A DNA stretch of 64,000 nucleotides, taken from assembly GCA_031417555.1 (NCBI GenBank), contig JANOVV010000065.1, forward strand, positions 1 to 64,000, given 5' to 3'. Source of the DNA: JADKIH01 sp031417555 (GTDB lineage: Bacteria; Bacteroidota; Bacteroidia; AKYH767-A; 2013-40CM-41-45). The translations under genes and the position numbers were made by a program. This document shows, one piece after another, positions 44,319 through 53,358 of the stretch. Position 1 is the first letter of the stretch; each line of letters opens with the position of its first letter. The notes beneath the pieces were generated by a model. The model made no database searches. It saw only the letters and a program-made list of their open reading frames with translations, and was not told the DNA's origin.

Positions 44319-45332
44319 ATGATTAATAGAAAACTAGAATTAATAAACGAACAGACATCTCCCTTGTTCAGGATAATGTGGGTTTATAATTCCAATGACG
44401 TTATAAGAAAACAGTTTGCAAACAATATTTGCGCTTTTCATATAGGAAATGGATATATCCTTTCTGTTGCGCATAATTTAAAAACTGAAAGTGGAATTGT
44501 AAATTCAATGGACGAATCAATTTTTCAATCAGAAATTATTTCAAAATTAAATCCAGCACAAAATCAATTATTGAACCAATATTATCAACTCGATTTGAAT
44601 ACGAATAAACGTTATTCGAATATCGCCGATCCAAATATATCTAAATCTATTATTGATGTTTTCAAACAAATTAATTTTGATAACCGCTGGGTAACCCTAG
44701 GACAAAAAAATATTTGTATTCCACATTTAATTGTTCAATTTAAAGAAAATTTATTTTATAACGATGTTGATTTAACAAGAAATTTTACCAGTTCCAATTC
44801 GTTTCCTGAGCCGTCTTTAAAACGCCATACTTTTATTATTGAATTAGAATTACAAAAAGCTTTTTACAGCGATGATATTGCTTTGTATAAAATAGTAAAT
44901 ACTCCAAATGAAATAATTAATAAATTGCCAAAGTTGAGTGTAGATTTTTCAATCCTGGATAATTCAATCACCAATTTTTATTGCTTACAAAGTTCTCCCG
45001 GTAGTTTCCTCGGCAGGTTATTAAATAATGCTTCTATTGAAGGGTATTCGGATAATTGGTCGGCTTTTACTGATAAAATTGGTGGGAATTATATAATGGA
45101 CGGTTTGCGTTATCTGATTAGAGGATATTTTCGCTTTGGGTCTTCGGGAGCTCCTTATGTTTATTATAGTGAAGCGGGGGGACAATTTAAAGTCAATGCA
45201 ATACAAAGTGAAGCAAGTCCAATTCAACTTTCAATAAATAATAACAGAGAAGGAAATTATCAATATGTAAATGCCATTGCTTCGCCTTTAAAAAACATAC
45301 AGGGTGAACTGGAGATTAATTTAACCGTATAG
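44319..45332 (+). CDS. Divergent trypsin-like serine protease without signal peptide
   Basis: A 337-residue protein that I do not recognise as a named family. The three catalytic blocks of the S1 fold appear in order and at sensible spacing: His52 in GNGYILSVAHN, Asp185 or Asp186 in YSDDIALYKI, and Ser276 in FGSSGAPYVYY. There is an insertion of about 90 residues between the His and Asp blocks. No signal peptide or membrane segment is visible, so it should act in the cytoplasm, unlike housekeeping HtrA proteases. The gene is very AT-rich. Its position between an ImmA/IrrE regulator and a DnaQ-type exonuclease suggests a stress or defence role, which is inference. Confidence 0.7.
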   Translation: MINRKLELINEQTSPLFRIMWVYNSNDVIRKQFANNICAFHIGNGYILSVAHNLKTESGIVNSMDESIFQSEIISKLNPAQNQLLNQYYQLDLNTNKRYSNIADPNISKSIIDVFKQINFDNRWVTLGQKNICIPHLIVQFKENLFYNDVDLTRNFTSSNSFPEPSLKRHTFIIELELQKAFYSDDIALYKIVNTPNEIINKLPKLSVDFSILDNSITNFYCLQSSPGSFLGRLLNNASIEGYSDNWSAFTDKIGGNYIMDGLRYLIRGYFRFGSSGAPYVYYSEAGGQFKVNAIQSEASPIQLSINNNREGNYQYVNAIASPLKNIQGELEINLTV

Positions 45333-45418
45333 TATTTGCTGATTAATTTGAAAAATTATTTTGCTTAAAAATTTGTGATTTCTAATTCGTTCATATTCGA
45401 TAACCTTTCAAACTAAAA

Positions 45419-45994
45419 ATGTATTTATTTTTTGACACCGAAACAACAGGTTTACCAAAGAATTGGAAAGCACCAATTACTGATTTTAATAATTGGCCAA
45501 GGTTGGTACAGCTGGCCTTTTTAACTTTTGATAAAGATGGTAACAAAATAAATAGCGGAAATTATATAATCAAGCCCGAAGGTTTTATTATACCAAAAGA
45601 ATCATCAGCAATTCATAGAATTACAAATGAAAAAGCTTTAAATGATGGTGTATCTTTATCTTTAGTTTTAGATAATTTTAAAAAATCAATTTTACAGTCA
45701 GATTATATAGTGGCGCACAATATTAGTTTTGATGAAAAAATAATTGGTGCTGAGTTTTTAAGGATAAAAATGGAAAATTTTCTTTCCGGAAAAAAGAAAA
45801 TTTGTACCATGGAACAATCAACTAACTATTGTAAACTTGATGGCCCATATGGCTTCAAATGGCCAAAACTTTCCGAATTGTACTCAAAACTATTCAATTC
45901 CTCTTTTGAAGAATCACATAATGCCGAAGTTGATATAAATGCTACTGCAAAATGTTTTTGGGAGTTGAAAAAATTAGGTGTTATAAAATACTAG
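45419..45994 (+). CDS. DnaQ-like DEDDh 3'-5' exonuclease
   Basis: A 191-residue stand-alone exonuclease of the epsilon/RNase T type. Motif I is FFDTETTGLP (D6 and E8), motif II is IVAHNISFDEKIIGAEF, and motif III is SHNAEVDINATAKCF, with the His and Asp of the DEDDh class. The insert KNWKAPITDFNNWPRLVQLAF after motif I is usual for stand-alone members in Bacteroidota. It degrades 3' ends of single-stranded DNA or RNA. It follows the trypsin-like gene by 86 bp on the same strand. Confidence 0.9.
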   Translation: MYLFFDTETTGLPKNWKAPITDFNNWPRLVQLAFLTFDKDGNKINSGNYIIKPEGFIIPKESSAIHRITNEKALNDGVSLSLVLDNFKKSILQSDYIVAHNISFDEKIIGAEFLRIKMENFLSGKKKICTMEQSTNYCKLDGPYGFKWPKLSELYSKLFNSSFEESHNAEVDINATAKCFWELKKLGVIKY

Positions 45995-46160
45995 TCTTGT
46001 GTTTTTTAAAAACGGTTTAATCAAAACTGGCTTCATGTGCCTCGTTGACAAATCTTAAAATCTTATTGACTCAAATATTTCTATCTTCACAATTAATTGT
46101 TAAAGAATATATTTTTCAAAAGAATATTTTCTGAATCGGGACTGTTATCTTTACTTAAAC

Positions 46161-47927
46161 ATGTCTACTCCCCTGCTTGAAATTAAAAACCTAAAAGTAT
46201 CATTCGATACAATAGAAGGAATTGTTCATGCCGTTAATGATTTGAGTTTTACGATCAATAAAGGTGAAACTATTGGTATTGTAGGTGAATCTGGTTCAGG
46301 GAAATCTGTGACAGCGCTTTCTATAATGAGATTGCTTCCGACAGAAGGAAAAATTTCGGGAAATGTAATTTATCAAACACCTAATAACGATTCAATAAAT
46401 TTAACTGACTTGCCGCTATCGGAAATGCAGAAGTTTCGCGGCAATGATATTGCAATGATTTTTCAGGAACCCATGACATCTTTAAATCCTGTTTTTTCTT
46501 GTGGTAAACAAGTTGCTGAGGCTATTATCCTTCATAAAAAAATTACATCCACTGAAGCTCGTGAAAGAACTATTGCTCTTTTTGAAAAAGTAAAACTACC
46601 CCGTTCTGTCCAAATGTTTGATTCATTTCCTCATCAACTATCCGGTGGACAAAAACAGCGTGTCATGATTGCTATGGCAATGAGTTGCAATCCTTCTGTT
46701 CTTATTGCTGATGAACCTACAACTGCTCTTGATGTTACCGTTCAAGCGACTATTCTGGAACTTATGCGAATGTTACAGGAAGAAAACAATACCGGCCTAT
46801 TATTTATTACTCATGACCTGGGGGTTGTTGCCGAAATAGCTGACCGTGTCATTGTTATGTATAAAGGAAAAATTGTAGAAGAAGGAAATGTTCGCGATGT
46901 GTTTTATCGACCTCAACATCCTTATACGAAAGGCCTGCTTGCTTGTCGTCCGCCATTGAATAAGAGATTGCGTATTCTACCCACTGTTCGCGATTTCATG
47001 AAAGAAAATGAAGATGGTACGATTACGGAAATAAATAGTTCTGTTATTAATCCTGAAAATGAAATCAGCAAAGAAGTAACGAAATTATTGCATGAAAAAT
47101 TATTTTCACAAACTCCAATCCTTCAGGTTAAAAATATTAGTGTAAAATTTCCTATTCGTAAGGGAGTATTTGGCAAAGTAACTGATTATGTAAACGCTGT
47201 TGATGATATTAGTTTTGATGTTTATCCCGGAGAAACTCTTGGCCTTGTTGGCGAATCAGGGTGTGGAAAAACAACGCTTGGCCGTGCAATCATTCGGCTT
47301 ATTGAACCCACTTCAGGAAAAGTATATTTTAAAGGGTTCGACTTTTCTTCACTTTATGGACGGGAATTAAGAAGAATGCGAAAACATATTCAAATTATTT
47401 TTCAGGATCCTTATTCTTCTCTCAACCCCAGAATGACTATTGGAAATGCCATTCTCGAGCCCATGAAAGTTCATAACTTATTTCCGGGAAACCGTAAGCA
47501 AAAAGTTTTTGAATTGCTCGAACGCGTAGATCTGAAAGAAGAACACTTCAACCGTTATCCACATGAATTCAGTGGTGGACAACGCCAGCGAATTTGTATT
47601 GCACGTGCACTTTCTCTTCAACCCGACTTCATTATTTGTGATGAGTCAGTTTCTGCTTTAGATGTTTCCATACAGGCTCAAATCCTCAATCTTCTGAATG
47701 AATTAAAACGTGAATTAAATTTTACCTGCATTTTTATTTCTCATGATCTTTCTGTTGTTAAATTCATGAGTGACCGAATGATTGTAATGAATAAAGGCAA
47801 GATTGAAGAAATGGGAGATCCGGAAGAAATTTATAATTCGCCGGCATCTCCATATACTCAAAAACTCATCGCTGCGATTCCTGCAAATAATCCCGAACAA
47901 GTTTTCCTGAGAAAGCAACAACACTGA
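46161..47927 (+). CDS. Fused dipeptide/oligopeptide ABC transporter ATPase (DppD-DppF type)
   Basis: A 588-residue protein joining two ABC ATPase domains. Domain 1: Walker A GESGSGKS (about residue 41), signature LSGGQKQR, Walker B VLIADEPTTALD. Domain 2 from about residue 315: GESGCGKT, FSGGQRQR, IICDESVSALD. Each ends with the HPYTKGLLA / SPYTQKLIA motif of peptide-importer ATPases. The permeases and binding protein are not adjacent, as is often so in Bacteroidota. A TATCTTTA box lies 14 bp before the start codon. Confidence 0.95.
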   Translation: MSTPLLEIKNLKVSFDTIEGIVHAVNDLSFTINKGETIGIVGESGSGKSVTALSIMRLLPTEGKISGNVIYQTPNNDSINLTDLPLSEMQKFRGNDIAMIFQEPMTSLNPVFSCGKQVAEAIILHKKITSTEARERTIALFEKVKLPRSVQMFDSFPHQLSGGQKQRVMIAMAMSCNPSVLIADEPTTALDVTVQATILELMRMLQEENNTGLLFITHDLGVVAEIADRVIVMYKGKIVEEGNVRDVFYRPQHPYTKGLLACRPPLNKRLRILPTVRDFMKENEDGTITEINSSVINPENEISKEVTKLLHEKLFSQTPILQVKNISVKFPIRKGVFGKVTDYVNAVDDISFDVYPGETLGLVGESGCGKTTLGRAIIRLIEPTSGKVYFKGFDFSSLYGRELRRMRKHIQIIFQDPYSSLNPRMTIGNAILEPMKVHNLFPGNRKQKVFELLERVDLKEEHFNRYPHEFSGGQRQRICIARALSLQPDFIICDESVSALDVSIQAQILNLLNELKRELNFTCIFISHDLSVVKFMSDRMIVMNKGKIEEMGDPEEIYNSPASPYTQKLIAAIPANNPEQVFLRKQQH

Positions 47928-48011
47928 TATTATCTTAACTGTAAATGGACTTATATGCTTAACGTCGATCGTTTTTTCTAACTTGCACCTTTAATTTATG
48001 CTGAAAGATTT

Positions 48012-48743
48012 ATGTCCTTACACTCCTGGGCTTTAGTAATTCCAATGGCAAATGAAGAGGCTGATTTTACACCATTTGTAAATACTCTTCAAAAAGCACT
48101 AAATGAACTTCCAAATGGTAAAGTTTATCTTGTTGTTGATAATGTATCAAAAGACAATACTTTAATGCTTTGTAAGGAATTAAGCAAAAGTGATTCACGT
48201 TTTAATTGCATTTGGGCGCCCGAAAATAAAAATGTAGTTGATGCATACATTCGCGGATATAAAGAAGCCCTGCTCTCTGATTCAGAATTTATCATCGAAA
48301 TGGATGCGGGTCTTTCTCATGATCCGGCTTCACTAAAAGATTTTATTAAACTATTATCCGAAAAATATCTTTGTGTTTATGGAAGCAGATTTATTGCCGG
48401 CGGCTCAATGGGTGATTCCCCTGCTAACCGTCGTTCTTTATCTAAAACAGGTACTGTTCTTGCGAATATTTTACTTGGCACAAAACTTCATGACATGACA
48501 TCCGGTTATCAGGGATTTCATAGAAGCATAGTAACATTATTTACAAATTATCCGCTTCGTTCAAAAGCACACTTTTATCAGACAGAGATTCGTTATTTAT
48601 TACGAAACTATAAAAGTATTGAAATCCCAATTTCATATAAGGCTCCTTCACCGAGTGTTTCGAAAAAGGCAATAATTAATTCTATTGAAGCTCTCTTGTA
48701 CTACTTTTGGCGCCGCATAACACTAAGACCCGTTTCTCTCTAA
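48012..48743 (+). CDS. Family 2 glycosyltransferase
   Basis: A 243-residue GT-A fold enzyme resembling dolichyl-phosphate-mannose-synthase-type transferases. Visible parts are ALVIPMANEEADF at the start, YLVVDNVSKDNTL, the EMDAGLSHDP donor-site segment where a DxD motif would sit, and the acceptor loop DMTSGYQGFHRSI. The C-terminal amphipathic stretch has no clear membrane helix. Its stop shares one base with the start of the next gene, so the two transferases are translationally coupled and probably work on the same glycan. Confidence 0.85.
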   Translation: MSLHSWALVIPMANEEADFTPFVNTLQKALNELPNGKVYLVVDNVSKDNTLMLCKELSKSDSRFNCIWAPENKNVVDAYIRGYKEALLSDSEFIIEMDAGLSHDPASLKDFIKLLSEKYLCVYGSRFIAGGSMGDSPANRRSLSKTGTVLANILLGTKLHDMTSGYQGFHRSIVTLFTNYPLRSKAHFYQTEIRYLLRNYKSIEIPISYKAPSPSVSKKAIINSIEALLYYFWRRITLRPVSL

Positions 48744-49741
48744 TGGCTAATTCAAATACTTCAATTATTATTACTTCTGTTTCTGCACCAAATGCAGTTA
48801 TGAAATCCATTGCGGCAGAATCAAAAAAGCAAAATATTGATTTTATCGTCATTGGAGACGTTAAAACACCGGTTGATTTTAACATTGACGGTTGCCGTTA
48901 CTTTTCGATAAAAGATCAGGAGAACTTAAATTTTCGTCTGGCAAAGTCTCTTCCCAAAAAACATTATTCCAGGAAAAATATAGGATATCTATTAGCAAAA
49001 AATCAAGAGGTAATCATAGAAACTGATGATGATAATTTTCCTCGTACTGAATTTTGGAATCAAAGAGAAAGAAATGTATTGTCAAATAAAATACGTGGTG
49101 AAGGTTGGATAAATGTATATAAATATTTTTCAAAAAATAACGTTTGGCCGCGTGGATTTCCACTGGAATATCTTGCTTCACCTCATGAACCTATTGAAGA
49201 AAATATTCAAAATGTCCTATGTCCTATTCAACAAGGATTGGCGGATGAAAACCCGGATGTAGATGCTGTTTACAGAATGACACAAAAACTACCGTTAAAT
49301 TTTGAAAAACGAAAACCTGTTGTAACTGGTGAAAAATCCTGGTGTCCTTTCAATAGCCAAAATACAACCTGGTTTAAAGAAGCATTTCCTTTGTTGTATC
49401 TTCCTTCTTATTGTAGTTTTAGAATGACTGATATCTGGAGAAGTTTTATTGCACAGCGCATTGCCTGGACATGTGGCTGGCCCATACTTTTTCACAACTC
49501 CACTGTTTGGCAAGAGAGAAATGAGCACAGCCTGCTTAAAGATTTCGAAGATGAAGTTCCGGGATATCTTAATAATTCGAAGATATGTGTTTTGTTGGAA
49601 AAACTTGATTTAAAAAATGGAGTTGAAAATATTGAAGAGAATCTTTTACGTTGCTATAAGATGATGACGGAAAACAATTTTATAGGGCTTGATGAAATGT
49701 TGCTAGTTGAAAATTGGATTCATGATCTGAAATTAATTTAA
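48743..49741 (+). CDS. STELLO/DUF288-like glycosyltransferase
   Basis: I take ATG 48743 (MANSNTSIIITSVSAPN), which overlaps the upstream stop by one base, instead of the in-frame ATG 48707 lying inside the preceding gene. The 332-residue protein has YSRKNIGYLLAKNQEVIIETDDDNFP (about residues 73-98; the DDD is the likely metal/donor site), and SYCSFRMTDIWRSFIAQRI with WQERNEHSLLKDFEDE. This matches the DUF288/STELLO family known from plants, nematodes and some bacteria. The acceptor is unknown. Confidence 0.7.
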   Translation: MANSNTSIIITSVSAPNAVMKSIAAESKKQNIDFIVIGDVKTPVDFNIDGCRYFSIKDQENLNFRLAKSLPKKHYSRKNIGYLLAKNQEVIIETDDDNFPRTEFWNQRERNVLSNKIRGEGWINVYKYFSKNNVWPRGFPLEYLASPHEPIEENIQNVLCPIQQGLADENPDVDAVYRMTQKLPLNFEKRKPVVTGEKSWCPFNSQNTTWFKEAFPLLYLPSYCSFRMTDIWRSFIAQRIAWTCGWPILFHNSTVWQERNEHSLLKDFEDEVPGYLNNSKICVLLEKLDLKNGVENIEENLLRCYKMMTENNFIGLDEMLLVENWIHDLKLI

Positions 49742-49901
49742 CCATTTGAAGAAAAATACAAATTGATTGCTTTATTATATACTTTTAAAAATTAATGATT
49801 CTTAGCAGATTTATAATCCAAAATTATTTTCTCTTTTTAAAATAAAACAGAAATTATTTTAAATAAAAATATTTTAAACCTTATATTAAAAGATACATGC
49901 T

Positions 49902-50624
49902 TTATCTATCCCAAATATTATATTTCAAAATACACCAGATCGCCCATAAACCATCTCTCCATCCAATTTTTTTCCCTTCTTCGTAAGTACGTCCATAGTA
50001 AGAAATTCCAACTTCATATATTCTGGCATTTTTTACTCTGGAAACTTTTGCAGTTATCTCAGGTTCAAAGCCGAATCGCTTTTCCTTTAATTTAATTTCC
50101 TGGATTATATCAGTACGAAATAATTTGTAACATGTCTCCATGTCCGTAAGATTCAAATTCGTAAAAATATTTGAAATGGTAGTTAAAAATTTATTGCCAA
50201 TCGAATGCCAAAAAAATAAAATTCGATGAGGGTTTCCACCCATAAACCGGGACCCAAAAACAATATCAGCAAAACCATCGACTACCGGCTGAAGCAGCAA
50301 ATTAAATTCATTTGGATTGTACTCAAGGTCCGCATCCTGAATAACTAAATACTCTCCGGTTGCTTTTGAAATTCCCGTATGAATTGCGGCGCCTTTACCT
50401 TTATTAATTTCATGATTAAATAATTTAAAATCCAATTCTTTGAATTGAATAAAATAGTTTTCAATCGCTTCACGGGTTTTATCGTCTGAACAATCATTAA
50501 CAACAATAAATTCTTTCTTAATATTATTTAATAATACTACTTGCCTGATTTTATCAAGTATTAAATGTATTGTTCTTTCTTCATTATAACAGGGAATAAC
50601 TATCGACAGCTTGTTAATCATCAT
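49902..50624 (-). CDS. Family 2 glycosyltransferase, DPM1-like
   Basis: A 240-residue enzyme: KLSIVIPCYNEERTIHLIL start, FIVVNDCSDDKT, NKGKGAAIHTGI, and QDADLEYNPNEF with the DxD donor site, then DMETCYKLFR. These are the features of polyprenyl-phosphate mannose/glucose synthases. It lacks a C-terminal membrane domain, so it may need the neighbouring multi-membrane protein as acceptor-side partner. It is 57 bp downstream of that gene on the same strand, suggesting a two-gene operon that makes a lipid-linked sugar and then transfers it. Confidence 0.88.
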   Translation of the reverse strand: MMINKLSIVIPCYNEERTIHLILDKIRQVVLLNNIKKEFIVVNDCSDDKTREAIENYFIQFKELDFKLFNHEINKGKGAAIHTGISKATGEYLVIQDADLEYNPNEFNLLLQPVVDGFADIVFGSRFMGGNPHRILFFWHSIGNKFLTTISNIFTNLNLTDMETCYKLFRTDIIQEIKLKEKRFGFEPEITAKVSRVKNARIYEVGISYYGRTYEEGKKIGWRDGLWAIWCILKYNIWDR

Positions 50625-50680
50625 GGTAATAAATCAAGATTATACTAATAGTTAATAAGAATATTCATATAAAATAATAA

Positions 50681-52549
50681 TTACTTCTTTTCGTAAACTT
50701 CGATTTTTATGTTATCAATATATAATTCGTTTTTCCCTCTGTACCAAATATAAATTTCAAAATAATCTTTTTCAGAATAGGGAAATGGAGTCATGTAATC
50801 AATTTTAAGTGAATTCCAGGTTCCTTTTTCAAATTTATATTTATCTAAATCAAATGCTCTGTATTTCAGATTATATTTATTGTGGGGAAAATTAATAACT
50901 AACGAAGCCGGATTTTCTTTAATATCTATCTCCGAATAATAATCAAATGTCACTCTTAACCAAACATGATCCAATTGTTCTTTGACAAGATGATCATAAC
51001 GAATTTTATACGTTGGGTAGTATGGATTTTTTTCCGATAACAGAGCACTTTTAGGAGGTGAACCAAAATATTTAGTACTTAATTTTGTTGAATCAATAGT
51101 GGTTGAGTTCTTATCTTCAAAATTATAATACGCTAACAAGTAATGATTGTATTCATTTTCATTATCAAAACTCTCTGTATAATCTATGCTTCTTATTACT
51201 TCTGTTAACTTTCTGTCTTCTTCCGTAACATTTGTTTTTAAAAATGATTTTTTGTAATACTTGAATGTCATTCTATCTTCAGGTAATATCCAATTAACAA
51301 ATTGCCATGTTTGAAAAAGATTTAAGAAAATTAAAAAAGCAATAATTGAAAAAATAAAATACTTTTTAATATTCATTTTTAAAATTCTCTCAACAGATAT
51401 ACATAATGGGATAGACAAGATCGAATAGGATTGAACAAAATACCTCATTCCAAAACTGCCGCCATTCCACCAGGCTGCCCAACTACTTAATAAATAAAAA
51501 TTAATGAGGGTAAATAATATAATGAAATTCTTTTGAGCCGGAAGTCGTTTGGGAAGTAGAAAAAGTCCGACTAAGGGGAAAATTAATAATGGTGTATAAA
51601 TAAACAAGCTTTTCTTAAAGCTGAATAAAACATTTAATATGTGCGGTGAAAGGAAATCAAAACCTTCCGTGTTTTTATATGAATAATAAAAGTAATTTCC
51701 TGTTGTAATTTTCCAATAAATAAATTGAGGAATAAAAGGAATGACTGCTGCTAATAAAAGAATCAATACATGCCTGTATTGATTTTTTAGTAATTGAATT
51801 TTTGAAATCAAGGATTCTTTATCATAAATTCCCCAAAGGACAGGAATTAAAAAACAAAGAATGTCTGACGGGCGGGTTAATGTAATCCAGCCTGCAGTTA
51901 TTCCAATTATGAAAGCAGATAAATAGCTGTTGTTATCATGCCATTTTTTAGAAAAGTATAACAGTATAACAAACAAGGTGAACAATAAAGCATGGGGTTG
52001 TAGATAATTATTAATTGCTTCACTGAAATAATTGGTTCCTAAAAATAAAATTATCAAAGAAATGGAAACAACGCGATCATTAAACCACTGAATTAACAAT
52101 CTTCTCAATAAAAATATGCCGGGTAAAATTATCAGAAATACTCCTATTGAAATTGCAATTTGATATGGAGGAGAAAAGCCATCTTTCAAATAATCAGAAT
52201 TTAGCGCCCACAAATGTCCAATTAGAAAAAATGGAAAATAAAAATACGACATTCCGATTGTGTAATTTGGGACACGAGTGTTGTTTTCGGTATTGTGAAT
52301 TTGAAAAAGCGTCGGTGAAAATTTATATTTAGTGTGCAAAGAGTCTATTGCCTTCGTTTTCATACCCGGATCATGAAAAATAAAAGACATTGGTAAATAT
52401 AAATAGTATGACGTTACATCGAAGGTGAGTTCTTTGAAAGAATCATTAAATTTATATTTAGGGAGATTAAAGTGACTTACTACGATAATAATAGAAATAA
52501 TACATACAATTAAAAGTGAGGTCTTATTCTCCAGCTTTTTTTTATACAT
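50681..52549 (-). CDS. Polytopic membrane glycosyltransferase-like protein (GT-C)
   Basis: A 622-residue protein with about 11 hydrophobic segments between residues 12 and 430, and a soluble C-terminal domain of about 180 residues on the far side of the membrane. The layout and motifs such as YLYLPMSFIFHDP, GWITLTRPSDILCFLIP and SSWAAWWNGGSFGMRYFVQ resemble the ArnT/PMT (GT39/GT83) group, which use polyprenyl-phosphate sugars. The conserved first-loop aspartate is probably the D in LTFDVTSYY. It pairs with the DPM1-like transferase, which would make its donor. Acceptor unknown. Confidence 0.72.
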   Translation of the reverse strand: MYKKKLENKTSLLIVCIISIIIVVSHFNLPKYKFNDSFKELTFDVTSYYLYLPMSFIFHDPGMKTKAIDSLHTKYKFSPTLFQIHNTENNTRVPNYTIGMSYFYFPFFLIGHLWALNSDYLKDGFSPPYQIAISIGVFLIILPGIFLLRRLLIQWFNDRVVSISLIILFLGTNYFSEAINNYLQPHALLFTLFVILLYFSKKWHDNNSYLSAFIIGITAGWITLTRPSDILCFLIPVLWGIYDKESLISKIQLLKNQYRHVLILLLAAVIPFIPQFIYWKITTGNYFYYSYKNTEGFDFLSPHILNVLFSFKKSLFIYTPLLIFPLVGLFLLPKRLPAQKNFIILFTLINFYLLSSWAAWWNGGSFGMRYFVQSYSILSIPLCISVERILKMNIKKYFIFSIIAFLIFLNLFQTWQFVNWILPEDRMTFKYYKKSFLKTNVTEEDRKLTEVIRSIDYTESFDNENEYNHYLLAYYNFEDKNSTTIDSTKLSTKYFGSPPKSALLSEKNPYYPTYKIRYDHLVKEQLDHVWLRVTFDYYSEIDIKENPASLVINFPHNKYNLKYRAFDLDKYKFEKGTWNSLKIDYMTPFPYSEKDYFEIYIWYRGKNELYIDNIKIEVYEKK

Positions 52550-52610
52550 AATTTATATATTATTTTTTTGAACTGTGTAAAAATGAAGTTCTCTTTGATA
52601 ATAAAAAAAA

Positions 52611-53267
52611 TTACACTTTCATTTCAGGAATATCTCCTTCTACTATTAATTTTCCGGCTGTTGCATTTTTAATCTGTTCAACACTTATGCCCGGGGCTCT
52701 TTCGAGCAATTTAAATCCACCTTGTGGAAGTACATCTAATACTCCCAATTCAGTCACAATCCGTTTGACGCACCGTTTACCTGTTAATGGTAATGAACAT
52801 GATGGAAGTAATTTGGATTCTCCGGCTTTATTTACGTGTTGCATTGCAACAATTATATGTTTTGCTGATGCAACAAGATCCATAGCACCACCCATTCCTT
52901 TAACCATTTTTCCCGGAATTTTCCAATTTGCAATATCGCCGTTTTCACTTACTTCCATTGCACCTAAAATTGTGAGGTCAACTTTTCCGGCTCTTATCAT
53001 TCCAAAACTCATCGCTGAATCAAAAAAAGCAGATCCCTGTACCGTTGTAATTGTTTGTTTGCCCGCATTTATTAAATCCGGATCTTCTTCGCCTTCGAAT
53101 GGAAATGGTCCCATACCCAATAAACCATTCTCGGATTGCAGCACAACATTAATTCCCGAGGGAATATAGTTCGCTACTAATGTAGGAATACCAATACCAA
53201 GATTTACATAGTAGCCGTCCTTAACCTCCTGAGCAATTCGTTTGGCGATTCCGATTTTGTCTAACAT
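52611..53267 (-). CDS. scoB: 3-oxoacid CoA-transferase subunit B
   Basis: Second subunit of succinyl-CoA:3-oxoacid CoA-transferase. The 218-residue protein carries the catalytic glutamate in LQSENGLLGMGPFP (about residue 46), with GYYVNLGIGIPTL before it and GMGGAMDLVASAKH later. It moves CoA from succinyl-CoA to acetoacetate in ketone-body or short fatty acid use. It follows scoA by 91 bp on the same strand. Confidence 0.95.
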   Translation of the reverse strand: MLDKIGIAKRIAQEVKDGYYVNLGIGIPTLVANYIPSGINVVLQSENGLLGMGPFPFEGEEDPDLINAGKQTITTVQGSAFFDSAMSFGMIRAGKVDLTILGAMEVSENGDIANWKIPGKMVKGMGGAMDLVASAKHIIVAMQHVNKAGESKLLPSCSLPLTGKRCVKRIVTELGVLDVLPQGGFKLLERAPGISVEQIKNATAGKLIVEGDIPEMKV

Positions 53268-53358
53268 TTTTTGTGATTTAAAAATTTGGGGAATTAGAAT
53301 TTGTAAGTGCAGGTTTATCTTTGGGGAATTGGGAATATATTTTTCTGAGATTTTCTGA

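Noticed and set aside
48707..48742. Earlier in-frame ATG for the STELLO-like gene
   Set aside because: It lies inside the upstream gene; the ATG that overlaps its stop by one base is the standard coupling arrangement.
52687..53169. 160-codon plus-strand frame antisense to scoB
   Set aside because: A shadow of a well-supported gene; composition follows the codons of the opposite strand.
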